Shown: positions 18,501 to 26,241, counted from the first letter of the stretch. The stretch is DNA of 42,254 nt from Lachnospiraceae bacterium JC7 (GCA_000513555.1 ALYD01000029.1:1-42254); one strand, 5' to 3'. Notes: generated by a model from the sequence alone, not told the origin. Numbers and translations are program-made.

Positions 18501-19562
18501 ATGAGTGATAAAAAGAAGGTAAGGATAGAACTAATCGATATTGCTAAGGCTATTACCATCATCCTGGTAATACTGGGGCATACTACAGGCAATCTGGATA
18601 CTCCTATGTATAGGCGTCTGTTGTATTCTTTTCATATGCCGCTTTTCTTTTTCCTTGCCGGTATGTCCATTAAAGCAAAAGAACTCAGGTCATTCAGGGA
18701 ATGGATTAGTTTTATTAAGAAGAATCTTCTTGCTCTGATAGTTCCTTATCTGATTTTTGCTTTTATCTATGCTCCATTCAACTTTGAAAACGTACCAAAG
18801 TTCCTGTACGGCTCATGGCAGATGCTGGGCAAGACAGGTACACTGACATCATTGTGGTATCTGACATGTTTCTTTGTAGCCAGGATCTACTGCCAGGTAC
18901 TTATGAATATTCTGAGTATAACTAAGTGTAAGAATATGAATTTATGGCTTGGTATTTTGGCAGTTCCGATGTTCGCCATTGGTTTCCTGTTCCCGAAGAT
19001 CGAAATCGGATATCCGTGGTGTATGAATGTCAGCTTTATCGCATCTGGTTTTATCCTGCTTGGCATCGCGCTCCGCCAGCAGATACTTATTCTGGCACAG
19101 TCAAAAACATTGATGCTGTTCCTTATCACCTTAATCTCAGGAATAATGCTTACCTTCGGAACCATCTTAAGAGGTGATGCTCTGGAGCTGAGCCTGATGT
19201 GCGGCGGTGATTACGGCAACATCTTCTGGTTTATGTATAATTCCATTTCAGGTACAGTTCTGATACTGGGCATCTCCATGCTGATCTTCCGAATCTCACG
19301 GGAAGGCGCGAGACCCTTCAGCACAAAGGCTATTACATATGTCGGACAACATACGCTGGGAATATTCCTTCTTCATAAAAACATACAGCTTGATCTGATC
19401 ATTCCATGGATCCACACCTGGCTTGAAGGCCCTCAGCTGCTGGTGGCATGTATAGCAACGTGCCTTTCCTTCGCTGCTGCCCTGATTTTGTGTGCTGTCA
19501 TAGAAACGTTTGTACCTCAGCTACTGGGACAGTTCCCAAGGTATCCGGATAAGGCCAACTGA
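18501..19562 (+). CDS. Membrane acyltransferase 3 family protein
   Basis: This 353-residue polytopic protein has about ten hydrophobic segments. The family start RIELIDIAKAITIILVILGH contains the catalytic-type histidine, and LLYSFHMPLFFFLAGMSIK is the second signature. It has no C-terminal SGNH domain of its own; notably an SGNH-type gene follows convergently at 19614. The family transfers acetyl or other acyl groups to cell-wall sugars or exopolysaccharide. AAAGAG precedes the ATG. Confidence 0.9.
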   Translation: MSDKKKVRIELIDIAKAITIILVILGHTTGNLDTPMYRRLLYSFHMPLFFFLAGMSIKAKELRSFREWISFIKKNLLALIVPYLIFAFIYAPFNFENVPKFLYGSWQMLGKTGTLTSLWYLTCFFVARIYCQVLMNILSITKCKNMNLWLGILAVPMFAIGFLFPKIEIGYPWCMNVSFIASGFILLGIALRQQILILAQSKTLMLFLITLISGIMLTFGTILRGDALELSLMCGGDYGNIFWFMYNSISGTVLILGISMLIFRISREGARPFSTKAITYVGQHTLGIFLLHKNIQLDLIIPWIHTWLEGPQLLVACIATCLSFAAALILCAVIETFVPQLLGQFPRYPDKAN

Positions 19563-19613
19563 GCGGATATGGGATTGATTTTTCCTATAGATTAAGCTTG
19601 TTCGTAACGACAA

Positions 19614-20225
19614 CTACTCTGTGCCTATTCCCAGATTATTTAATGCCTCTGAAATATATTCTCCAAACTGTTCATTTCCCTTTTCCGACAGATGTATACC
19701 ATCATAGAAAAGTTCCGGTCTCCAACCGGCTGTATCAATGAATCGGGCACTATACTTATCAGAAATCTCACGATATAAAACTCCAAGTTTTTCATTAGCT
19801 TTCTGATAAGTATTCATCGGATGTCCTAAAGGAAATCCCATATATGGTGGTGCAACTATGATACAAGTACATTCTGAATGCACAGACATGACATCCTTTA
19901 TAAAAGACTCCATATTATTTGCAACTTCAACCGGATCAGGATAAGGCTGATTCAACAGATCATTTGTTCCAAGCATGACCATAAAGTAATCCAGCGTGTC
20001 ATATCGCCTTAACGATAACCGGAACCGTTCATACTCAGCTTCACCACATGGTAAACATCGCCCATTTTGCCCGTCATCGATTACTGTTACAGATTTCAAA
20101 TTTCTCTGTAATATTACAGGCCAACGTATTGCCGCCGGCAGCCTGTCATCTTCGTAGCATGATGCAAGTGGATTATAACCGTATGTATTTGAATCCCCAT
20201 AAATATATAGTGTTTTTTTCATCAT
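19614..20225 (-). CDS. SGNH/GDSL hydrolase
   Basis: This 203-residue esterase has block I IYGDSNTYGY (nucleophile S), a block II glycine, block III MLGTNDLL and block V DGIHLSEKGN (catalytic D and H). There is no signal peptide, so it should be cytoplasmic. It is likely an acyl-ester hydrolase acting on small molecules or carbohydrate acetyl groups. It is convergent with the acyltransferase gene with 52 bases between. The ribosome site is weak. Confidence 0.9.
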   Translation of the reverse strand: MMKKTLYIYGDSNTYGYNPLASCYEDDRLPAAIRWPVILQRNLKSVTVIDDGQNGRCLPCGEAEYERFRLSLRRYDTLDYFMVMLGTNDLLNQPYPDPVEVANNMESFIKDVMSVHSECTCIIVAPPYMGFPLGHPMNTYQKANEKLGVLYREISDKYSARFIDTAGWRPELFYDGIHLSEKGNEQFGEYISEALNNLGIGTE

Positions 20226-20310
20226 TTATTCACTTACCAATGTCAGCCTTATAATCTGTTGAAAGAAGTATGTGAGACCTTCCACTTTATAAGCTTTATG
20301 CCTAAACTTA

Positions 20311-21225
20311 TTATAGCCACTTTTTACGTTTAAAAAATACAAGACTGATAACAACAATCAACACAGATACTCCGATAACGACCGGATATCCCCACACAGT
20401 ATTCAATTCCGGCATATATTTGAAATTCATGCCATACCACCCGACGATAAGTGTAAGTGGCATAAAAACAGTAGTTACAACCGTAAGCACGGTCATAATG
20501 TGATTCTGTTTTACATCAAGCCTCGACTGATATGTGTCGCGTATCTGGTTCGAATAATCCAAAAGAGAGCTCACAATGTCATGCATTCTCAATACCCTGT
20601 TGGAAAAAAGCCGGAAAAAACGAAGATTATCCTCATGGAAAAAACTGTTCTCGTTCTCTTCGAATTCCTGAGCCAGATCGATCAGTTGATTGTAATGTAT
20701 CCTCATATCCCTGAGCTCTCCACGTATATCATTTAAAGCATCAAGATTGCCTTCTTTGCCACAGTCAATATCATAATCTATGGCATCAAGTCTTTTTTCA
20801 TAGTTCTCCAGTATTCGCGGATCCTCATGTACTATCTGTTCAAGGAAATCATAGATGAATCTTTCAAGGCTCGGTCTTCGCCATTTTTTTGTTTTCATTA
20901 TCCTGTTGATTATACCTGATACAGTGTCGCCGGAATCAATGAATACGATTCCTTTCTCATCAAGAGCAAAGGCGAACTTGTGGGAGCACCCGGATATATT
21001 GCTACGGTCAGGGATTGCAAACGAACCGGTAACAGAATCATAGTTTACCTCAGCATTCGTTGTGTATATCTCACGTATATCGGGTTCCAAATCTATACCC
21101 ATTTCGAAGGAATCTCGTTCTGCATTCCACTCTTCAGGCGACAAAACCGCCACATATTGAAATTCACCACCATGGCACTCTTCTGCTGAACAATTTCGAA
21201 GCATAGTGTCAATCAAATAATACAT
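20311..21225 (-). CDS. corA: CorA-like divalent metal ion transporter
   Basis: This roughly 304-residue protein has a long soluble N-terminal domain and a coiled-coil-rich stalk (about 140-235). Two C-terminal membrane helices are separated by the selectivity motif YGMNFKYMPEL, and the end is basic. These are the features of CorA Mg2+/Co2+ channels, which work as pentamers. The second ATG (21225) fits the AGAGGA site better than the ATG two codons upstream. It is followed by small membrane-protein genes upstream on the same strand. Confidence 0.92.
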   Translation of the reverse strand: MYYLIDTMLRNCSAEECHGGEFQYVAVLSPEEWNAERDSFEMGIDLEPDIREIYTTNAEVNYDSVTGSFAIPDRSNISGCSHKFAFALDEKGIVFIDSGDTVSGIINRIMKTKKWRRPSLERFIYDFLEQIVHEDPRILENYEKRLDAIDYDIDCGKEGNLDALNDIRGELRDMRIHYNQLIDLAQEFEENENSFFHEDNLRFFRLFSNRVLRMHDIVSSLLDYSNQIRDTYQSRLDVKQNHIMTVLTVVTTVFMPLTLIVGWYGMNFKYMPELNTVWGYPVVIGVSVLIVVISLVFFKRKKWL

Positions 21226-21258
21226 TTTCATTTCCTCTTATGACGTAACTTAAAGTTT

Positions 21259-21795
21259 TTACTGAGCTGTTCGTCCGGTGCTCATTGATATGACAACATC
21301 TATTATAAATAATCCGAAAATGAGAACAAATATAAGATTATGCAATTTACTCTCACCGTATTTATCCCTCAAAATTTCTATAGCCGGCACAACCTGTTTC
21401 ATTCCGTATAGTGATAGTAATCCGAACATGATATCAGGTTTCAAAGCGATGCGTCCTTCATAATTTAAGAAGAATGAGGAATAATCCCATGAAAAAGAAC
21501 CCGTTAATGCTTCTTGCAGATAACTACCAAGAAGTTCTATCCCGGTCGCTATAACAGTTGCTGCAATAAAGATCAGATATCCGTTTTTTATATTGAAATG
21601 CTTGAGTATAGAAATGATTACCAATATCCCGAAACCATATATTATGAGCCATGGTCCAAAAAGCGTTCCTCTGTTCACGAACCCTATCTGATTTTCCACC
21701 ATGCTGTACCAAACAGATTCATAGATCCACCCCATGAATGATGCAATTAAAAATATTTCAGCTATGTATCTGAATTTTAAATAATATCTATTCAT
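21259..21795 (-). CDS. CmpB-type (putative ABC-transporter type IV) membrane protein
   Basis: This 178-residue polytopic protein has the family hallmarks GWIYESVWY and NRGTLFGPWLIIYGFG (PF06541-like). It has about five membrane segments. Start 21795 was chosen by GAGGAG 7 bases upstream. The function is unknown despite the family name. It lies 33 bases before corA on the same strand, so co-transcription is likely. Confidence 0.85.
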   Translation of the reverse strand: MNRYYLKFRYIAEIFLIASFMGWIYESVWYSMVENQIGFVNRGTLFGPWLIIYGFGILVIISILKHFNIKNGYLIFIAATVIATGIELLGSYLQEALTGSFSWDYSSFFLNYEGRIALKPDIMFGLLSLYGMKQVVPAIEILRDKYGESKLHNLIFVLIFGLFIIDVVISMSTGRTAQ

Positions 21796-21842
21796 CAAAA
21801 ATCTCCTCAAATAAACTCATAATGTAAACATAGTATTATGAC

Positions 21843-22139
21843 TTATTTACATGGTAAGCTTTTAAGATAAACAATCAAAATCAATTGAGCAATCAGCATC
21901 AGAGGAAGACCAATTGAAAAACACAGCTTTTGGGTTTTGTGATGAAATATACGCATTGCTATCAATCCTCCGATTGAACCTCCGATGAACGATAGGGACA
22001 AAAGCGTCACTTCGCGTATCCTCCATTTCCCATGAACAGCTTTCCATTTATCAAGTCCAAACATCATGAAAGTAACTAAGTTTATGATGAGCAGATATTT
22101 AAGCAGGATTTCCAGAAACATTAGGTTTATTCTCTCCAC
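21843..22139 (-). CDS. DUF1294 family small membrane protein
   Basis: This 98-residue protein has an N-terminal hydrophobic helix, the diagnostic MFGLDKWKAVHGKWRIRE, then LLSLSFIGGSIGGLIAMRIFHHKTQK and a last helix. The function is unknown. It may head the CmpB/CorA unit (47 bases upstream). A TATAAT-like -10 is visible near 22165-22170 on the minus strand. Confidence 0.88.
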   Translation of the reverse strand: MERINLMFLEILLKYLLIINLVTFMMFGLDKWKAVHGKWRIREVTLLSLSFIGGSIGGLIAMRIFHHKTQKLCFSIGLPLMLIAQLILIVYLKSLPCK

Positions 22140-22290
22140 TTCTATATATTGATATATTTTACTGATTATATATTATATCCATAAGGATCATCACTTCGTC
22201 TTTCTGTCATCTGTTCTGCTTCTCTTCTCGAAGTCTCGGTCAATGTCTTTCTTCCATTACATGAGTAATCTATTCATAAATTTGATATGC

Positions 22291-22887
22291 TTATCTCAGC
22301 TTAAAATTTTCACCTTCATATATCCGCACAGGGTTACCTCGTACTATCTGTGTATGTCTGCTCCAGGCATTATTTTTCTGCTTATCCTTATTAGCCTTGT
22401 TCATCTCTCGAAGTATGGATGTAAGCTTCTTTAATGCATCCTGGATATTGGCATGCTGTGAACGTTCCCTTGTTGATGATACTGTTATCCCCGTAGGAAG
22501 ATGTGTTACACGGACTCCTGTCTCAACTTTATTGACATTCTGGCCTCCGGGTCCTCCGCTATGGAACTTCTCTATCTTTATCTTTTCTTTCATGAACTCG
22601 GCATCCACTTCCTCTGCTTCCGGAATAATGCTTACATCCACGAACCAGTTCTTTCTTTTATGCCCGGGTCTGTAGCTGCTCTTACAGATCCATTGCATTG
22701 TGCCTTCAAGCTCCGACACATCCTGTTCGGAACTAAAAATTATCGATGAAAAAGCTCCTTCTACTTCACCCCTAACCGAAGTGATCATAGCTATATCAGG
22801 GAACTCTTTTTCAAGTTCCCTGTATATTCCACCAACAGCCACCCTGCATTCTACCGGACCCATCCCGGAACTTATCTGCATTATCAT
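22291..22887 (-). CDS. prfH: Peptide chain release factor homologue PrfH
   Basis: This 198-residue class I release-factor paralogue carries the peptidyl-tRNA hydrolysis motif SGGPGGQNVNKVET (G114-G115-Q116) and a C-terminal basic tail. It lacks the codon-recognition domain of RF1/RF2 and is about half their length. PrfH proteins release peptides from ribosomes cut in the 16S decoding centre, after which an associated RtcB ligase reseals the rRNA. Here the start overlaps the stop of the upstream rtcB by 4 bp (ATGA), indicating coupled expression. Confidence 0.95.
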   Translation of the reverse strand: MIMQISSGMGPVECRVAVGGIYRELEKEFPDIAMITSVRGEVEGAFSSIIFSSEQDVSELEGTMQWICKSSYRPGHKRKNWFVDVSIIPEAEEVDAEFMKEKIKIEKFHSGGPGGQNVNKVETGVRVTHLPTGITVSSTRERSQHANIQDALKKLTSILREMNKANKDKQKNNAWSRHTQIVRGNPVRIYEGENFKLR

Positions 22888-24020
22888 ATCACATTGCCTC
22901 CCTTATAGTTATATACAGGCTTCAGGATCTTTGTGATCTCAACACTGTCACCGACAGCATTTCTGATATAATCCATGTCTCTGTATGCAAAAGGAGCTTC
23001 ATCAAGAGTCTCTTTTCCTATGCAGCTTGTATATATTCCTTTCATGGAAGCCTTAAATTCAGACACCGTATGTACTGACGAAACTGCATCCCTTGACATA
23101 ATCCTTCCGGCACCATGAGGAGCGGAACAGTTCCATTCAGTATTACCTTTTCCTCTACCGAGTATCACCCCATCCCGCATATTTATGGGAATGATGACGT
23201 CCTCATTTGATTTTGCAGAAATGGCACCCTTTCTCAGCATCACATAATCGGATGTCTCTTCAATGTAATTATGGATACAGTACTTTCTATCACCTATTTT
23301 CCATTTCATTCCCTTACAGATCTCTTTTATCATGATGCTTCTGTTCAGCTCTGCGTATTCCTGTACTATTGCAACATCATGTATATAGTCTGAAAGCAGC
23401 TCATCCGTAAGATAGGTCAGCTCATAGGGAACATCTTTCCCCCGTTCCTTCAAAAGCTTATGGCCTTTGTCCATATAGTACTCAGCTACTTCCTTACCAA
23501 GATGACGACTTCCGCTGTGAACGATGAGATATCCATCACCCTTGTCATCCTTATCGATCTCTATAAAATGATTTCCGCCGCCCAGAGTCCCGAGACTTTG
23601 AAGAACCTTTACTTCTCTTATATGCTTTCCACATATGAGTCTGCCAATGTCAAACTCCTCCGCGTCTCTGTGAGCTATATTCCGAATCTTAAATCCGGCA
23701 GGTACATTGTCCCTGATTACTGTGTCAAGCTTCTGGAAATCCTTTCGTATCTTTCCTATGGACACCATGCTCATACCGCACCCGATATCTATACCGATAA
23801 GAGCCGGAACGATAACATCTTTCACTGTCATTGTGAGCCCGATAGGGCCTACTTTCCCTGGATGGACATCCGGCATGACACGAATCGAGCTTCCTTTTGA
23901 AGCCTCCAAATCTGCTATTATCCTTATCTGTTCTATGGCATACTGCTCTACGTTATTGTCTTCTGAATCTCCGATGCACATTATCTTAGCATCAGCATAT
24001 TTTCCTTTTATTTGTATCAA
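22884..24020 (-). CDS. rtcB: RtcB RNA ligase, PrfH-linked (RtcB2-like)
   Basis: This 378-residue GTP- and Mn-dependent ligase joins 3'-phosphate or 2',3'-cyclic-phosphate RNA to 5'-OH RNA. Active-site blocks are intact: MPDVHPGK, IDIGCGM (metal Cys81), GTLGGGNHFIE, HSGSRHLG and SAPHGAGR with the guanylated H302. The start is TTG at 24020, 7 bases after ACGGAGG; no ATG is suitably placed. It is preceded by a structured leader with a 25-codon upstream ORF and its own promoter, and overlaps prfH. It is clearly diverged from the longer rtcB at 24610. Confidence 0.95.
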   Translation of the reverse strand: MIQIKGKYADAKIMCIGDSEDNNVEQYAIEQIRIIADLEASKGSSIRVMPDVHPGKVGPIGLTMTVKDVIVPALIGIDIGCGMSMVSIGKIRKDFQKLDTVIRDNVPAGFKIRNIAHRDAEEFDIGRLICGKHIREVKVLQSLGTLGGGNHFIEIDKDDKGDGYLIVHSGSRHLGKEVAEYYMDKGHKLLKERGKDVPYELTYLTDELLSDYIHDVAIVQEYAELNRSIMIKEICKGMKWKIGDRKYCIHNYIEETSDYVMLRKGAISAKSNEDVIIPINMRDGVILGRGKGNTEWNCSAPHGAGRIMSRDAVSSVHTVSEFKASMKGIYTSCIGKETLDEAPFAYRDMDYIRNAVGDSVEITKILKPVYNYKGGNVI

Positions 24021-24038
24021 AATAAAACCTCCGTTGTT

Positions 24039-24123
24039 CAGAGGCTATCTATAACCGTCCGTTAAAAAATGGATAAACTGATAGAATTATCAGCCAAAAA
24101 GACAGCGGACAACCATGCCTCTG
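24039..24123 (-). promoter_or_regulatory. Nested RNA structure in the rtcB-prfH leader
   Basis: Reading the minus strand, CAGAGGC pairs with GCCTCTG (7 bp, ends of this feature). Inside it GTCCG pairs with CGGAC, and inside that CTGATA pairs with TATCAG around a 4-base loop. The outer strand ends 12 bases before the rtcB ribosome site. The 5' half lies in the upstream ORF, so a translating ribosome would melt it. Control by leader translation is inferred. Confidence 0.6.
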
Positions 24124-24167
24124 TTGTTTTCAATTACAAAATATAAATCATTCATCATCTGCTTCAT
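24090..24167 (-). CDS. 25-codon upstream ORF / leader peptide of rtcB-prfH
   Basis: The peptide starts MKQMMNDLYFVIENN and ends RCLFG. It has a very strong ribosome site (AAGGAGGA, 5 bases before the ATG), stronger than that of the gene it precedes. A 5-bp GCTCC/GGAGC hairpin (about 24184-24196) lies just upstream. Its second half overlaps the nested leader structure. I infer a regulatory leader peptide: ribosome activity on it would report on translation capacity. No protein family is recognised. Confidence 0.65.
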   Translation of the reverse strand: MKQMMNDLYFVIENNRGMVVRCLFG

Positions 24168-24220
24168 GATTGTCCTCCTTCCTGCTCCCCAGGAGCAATA
24201 AAATCAAAAATTACTCGTTA

Positions 24221-24249
24221 AGTTTACAGCTCCTGTCAGCTAAGGTCAA
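24221..24249 (-). promoter_or_regulatory. Promoter of the rtcB-prfH leader
   Basis: TTGACC (24244-24249), a 17-base spacer and TAAACT (24221-24226). The spacer contains AGCT-GACAGG-AGCT, a symmetric element that a regulator could bind; the XRE gene just upstream is the natural candidate. Confidence 0.6.
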
Positions 24250-24312
24250 TGAAGTAATAGTTTAAGGATAATACCTTGATTTCCTGCTTCACAGGTTCCT
24301 ACTATATTTTCT

Positions 24313-24567
24313 TCAAGCGCTTTTCTGCGATCTAACATCATCAACTACAACGATAATGTCATCCATGGATACTTCGAAAATCATTGCCAAAACAACCAGA
24401 TTATCTACGGTAGGCAAAGCTGTTCCATGCTGCCACTTGTAAATTGCCTGAGGCGTTGCAAAACCAAAGATGTCTTGTAAATCCTTTACAGACAGTCCTG
24501 CTCTCTGTCTCATCAATGAGATATTTTTTCCTGTTGCCACCATATCGATGGCAGGTATAGCTAACAT
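24313..24567 (-). CDS. XRE-family helix-turn-helix regulator
   Basis: This 84-residue protein is a single HTH_3 domain: KNISLMRQRAGLSVKDLQ, then the recognition helix region TPQAIYKWQHGTALPTVDNL. There is no effector domain. It lies between the two rtcB genes, 42 bases after the first, with a GGAG site directly after a hairpin. It probably represses or activates the promoter at 24221-24249 and perhaps its own unit. Its constant company with RNA-repair genes here is the only functional hint. Confidence 0.88.
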   Translation of the reverse strand: MLAIPAIDMVATGKNISLMRQRAGLSVKDLQDIFGFATPQAIYKWQHGTALPTVDNLVVLAMIFEVSMDDIIVVVDDVRSQKSA

Positions 24568-24576
24568 TTTTTCTCC

Positions 24577-24600
24577 TGTTCCGGCACTCTGACCGGAACA
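24577..24600 (-). promoter_or_regulatory. Intercistronic hairpin before the XRE gene
   Basis: A perfect 8-bp GC-rich stem (TGTTCCGG / CCGGAACA) with an 8-base loop is followed immediately by the GGAG site of the XRE gene. There is no U-run. It probably tunes relative expression of rtcB and XRE. Confidence 0.7.
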
Positions 24601-24609
24601 GATAGTTCC

Positions 24610-25824
24610 TTAGTCGGATGCCTTAAAATTGTAAATAGGTTTCATTACATCGATAACATTTACAGATTCCTTGATAACATCTATGATGTCCTCAAGTCTC
24701 TTATATGCCATCGGTGCCTCATCCAATGTATTTTCATTTATTGAAGTGGTATAAATACCCTTCATCGTCTCTTTGTATTCGTCCATATTCAAAGTGTTCT
24801 TTGCCTTTGTTCTGGACATGATTCTTCCTGCACCGTGAGGAGCTGAATAGTTCCACTCAGGATTTCCTTTTCCCACTGCGAGCACGCTTCCATCTCTCAT
24901 ATTTATCGGAATCAGCACTTTCTCACCACTGTGGGCCGCTATTGCACCTTTTCTCAAGATCATTTTATCTGTATCGATATAATTATGAATAGTGTGGAAG
25001 CTCTCCCCACCTGTCATTCCTGTTCTTTCAAGCAGGATCTCAGCCATCTTTTCACGGCTTCGTCTTGCAAATGCCTGGCATATCTCAACATCATGCAGAT
25101 AATCCTCAAGATACTTCCCTGACAGATAGCAAAGATCCTCAGGCATGCTTGTTTCACTCTCGTAAACCTGGAATTTAAGCTGCTTTAATGCCTCCTGTAT
25201 TTCATTCTTACGCCCCTGCTCTTTGTAGGTTCTGATAATCTCATCACGTTTCTCCAAATAATCGCCATATCCCCGGTTCAGGTTGATCGCAAGTTTCTGA
25301 TATAACTCTGCCACTTGTTTTCCAAGGTTACGTGAACCCGAGTGAATCACGAGATATTTTGTACCATCAGCCGCCTCATCGATCTCAATGAAGTGATTTC
25401 CTCCACCCAATGTACCAAGTGATCTTTCCAGTCTCTTTGTCTCTTTAAGTTCTCTATAGCATGCAAGTCCTGTAAGATCGAAGCGCTCCTGTCTGCCTTC
25501 CCATACATTCATTCCTGAAGGAATAAAATGAGCCGCCTCATCAACCTTTTCAAAGTCAATGTCCGATTTTCCGAGATTGACTGTATACATACCGCATCCA
25601 ATATCTACGCCAACCACATTAGGCACTGCTTTATCTGTTATAGTCATTGTGGTTCCTATGGTGCATCCTTTGCCGGCGTGGACGTCAGGCATGATTCTTA
25701 TCCTGGATCCCTCGGTCATCGGATAGTCGCACATACGTCTGATCTGCTCTATAGCTTCGTCTTCAACTACCCTTGCATAGCAGATCGCTGTATTAACTTT
25801 TCCTTTGATTTCTAAAACGTCCAT
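24610..25824 (-). CDS. rtcB: RtcB RNA ligase, second copy
   Basis: This 404-residue paralogue of the PrfH-linked ligase has all catalytic blocks: MPDVHAGKGC, VDIGCGM (metal Cys77), GTLGGGNHFIE, HSGSRNLG and SAPHGAGR (H330). It carries an insertion of about 25 residues in the middle (charged helix around EIIRTYKEQGRKNEIQ) compared with the other copy. AAAGGG precedes the ATG. Its leader contains a tRNA-Lys-like element and GC-rich hairpins. A tRNA or other cleaved RNA may be its substrate, while the shorter copy serves the ribosome with PrfH; this division is inference. Confidence 0.95.
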   Translation of the reverse strand: MDVLEIKGKVNTAICYARVVEDEAIEQIRRMCDYPMTEGSRIRIMPDVHAGKGCTIGTTMTITDKAVPNVVGVDIGCGMYTVNLGKSDIDFEKVDEAAHFIPSGMNVWEGRQERFDLTGLACYRELKETKRLERSLGTLGGGNHFIEIDEAADGTKYLVIHSGSRNLGKQVAELYQKLAINLNRGYGDYLEKRDEIIRTYKEQGRKNEIQEALKQLKFQVYESETSMPEDLCYLSGKYLEDYLHDVEICQAFARRSREKMAEILLERTGMTGGESFHTIHNYIDTDKMILRKGAIAAHSGEKVLIPINMRDGSVLAVGKGNPEWNYSAPHGAGRIMSRTKAKNTLNMDEYKETMKGIYTTSINENTLDEAPMAYKRLEDIIDVIKESVNVIDVMKPIYNFKASD

Positions 25825-25852
25825 TATATTTTTCCCTTTCTAAAATATATAG

Positions 25853-25896
25853 TGCCCCGCAGGGCGCATGAGGTCCGGTGAACCTCAGCTTTGCGC
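25853..25896 (-). promoter_or_regulatory. GC-rich hairpins in the rtcB leader
   Basis: TGAGGT/ACCTCA plus an outer GCGC/GCGC stem spans 25864-25896. A small GCCC/GGGC hairpin at 25854-25865 competes with its outer stem. They lie between the tRNA-like element and the rtcB ribosome site, where they could form alternative folds. Confidence 0.6.
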
Positions 25897-25903
25897 CGAC
25901 CGG

Positions 25904-25976
25904 CGTGGAATGGAGAATTCGAACTCCAGACCGCCTGATTAAAAGTCAGATGCTCAACCAGCTGCGCTAACAGAGT
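25904..25976 (-). ncRNA. tRNA-Lys(UUU)-like element without acceptor stem
   Basis: Read on the minus strand it has T8-A9, a D-arm (GCGC/GAGC with G-G in the loop and A14), a 5-bp anticodon arm with loop CTTTTAA (anticodon TTT) and a 5-base variable loop. The T-arm TGGAG/CTCCA has an 8-base loop TTCGAATT (normally 7). The two 7-base acceptor strands (ACTCTGT and TTCCACG) do not pair, and no CCA is encoded. It cannot be a working tRNA; it is either a decayed gene or a tRNA mimic. It is in the 5' leader of rtcB, directly after a terminator hairpin. Confidence 0.75.
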
Positions 25977-25982
25977 AATAAA

Positions 25983-26014
25983 AAACCGCCTGCCTCATAC
26001 AAGGTAAGCGGTTT
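25983..26014 (-). terminator. Terminator or attenuator upstream of the tRNA-like leader
   Basis: AAACCGC/GCGGTTT (7 bp, plus an inner CCT/AGG) is followed on the minus strand by six T. It ends the 48-codon gene. If the rtcB promoter lies further upstream it would act as an attenuator; a weak promoter (TTGTAT, 16, TATTAC) overlaps it. Confidence 0.75.
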
Positions 26015-26050
26015 GAAAACATGTTCATATATCTGCGACGACCTATAATT

Positions 26051-26197
26051 CTATATACCCTTCGCCAAAATAACATTTTCTCGTATATGCTTAATCTCAT
26101 ATAAGTGCACTAAAACAATTCCACTCTCGCTTGTTTTTACGAGTGTAGATTCAAGGCGATCATTATACAGACTATATATACGATTCGTTGTTATCAT
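26051..26197 (-). CDS. Small uncharacterised 48-residue protein
   Basis: The product begins MITTNRIYSLYNDRLESTLV and ends ENVILAKGI. The start was chosen by AAAGGA 8 bases upstream; the frame is open for 45 further codons but has no ribosome site there. It has a hydrophilic start and a mixed beta-like tail, and no cysteine. It has its own terminator and lies directly upstream of the rtcB leader. No family is recognised. Confidence 0.55.
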   Translation of the reverse strand: MITTNRIYSLYNDRLESTLVKTSESGIVLVHLYEIKHIRENVILAKGI

Positions 26198-26241
26198 CTT
26201 TGTTTTCCTTTCCAAGAGTATCCTGTTTTGCTCCGCTGATC

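Noticed and set aside
25904..25976. Functional tRNA-Lys gene
   Set aside because: Acceptor strands do not pair, no CCA follows and the T-loop has 8 bases; it is kept as a tRNA-like element only.
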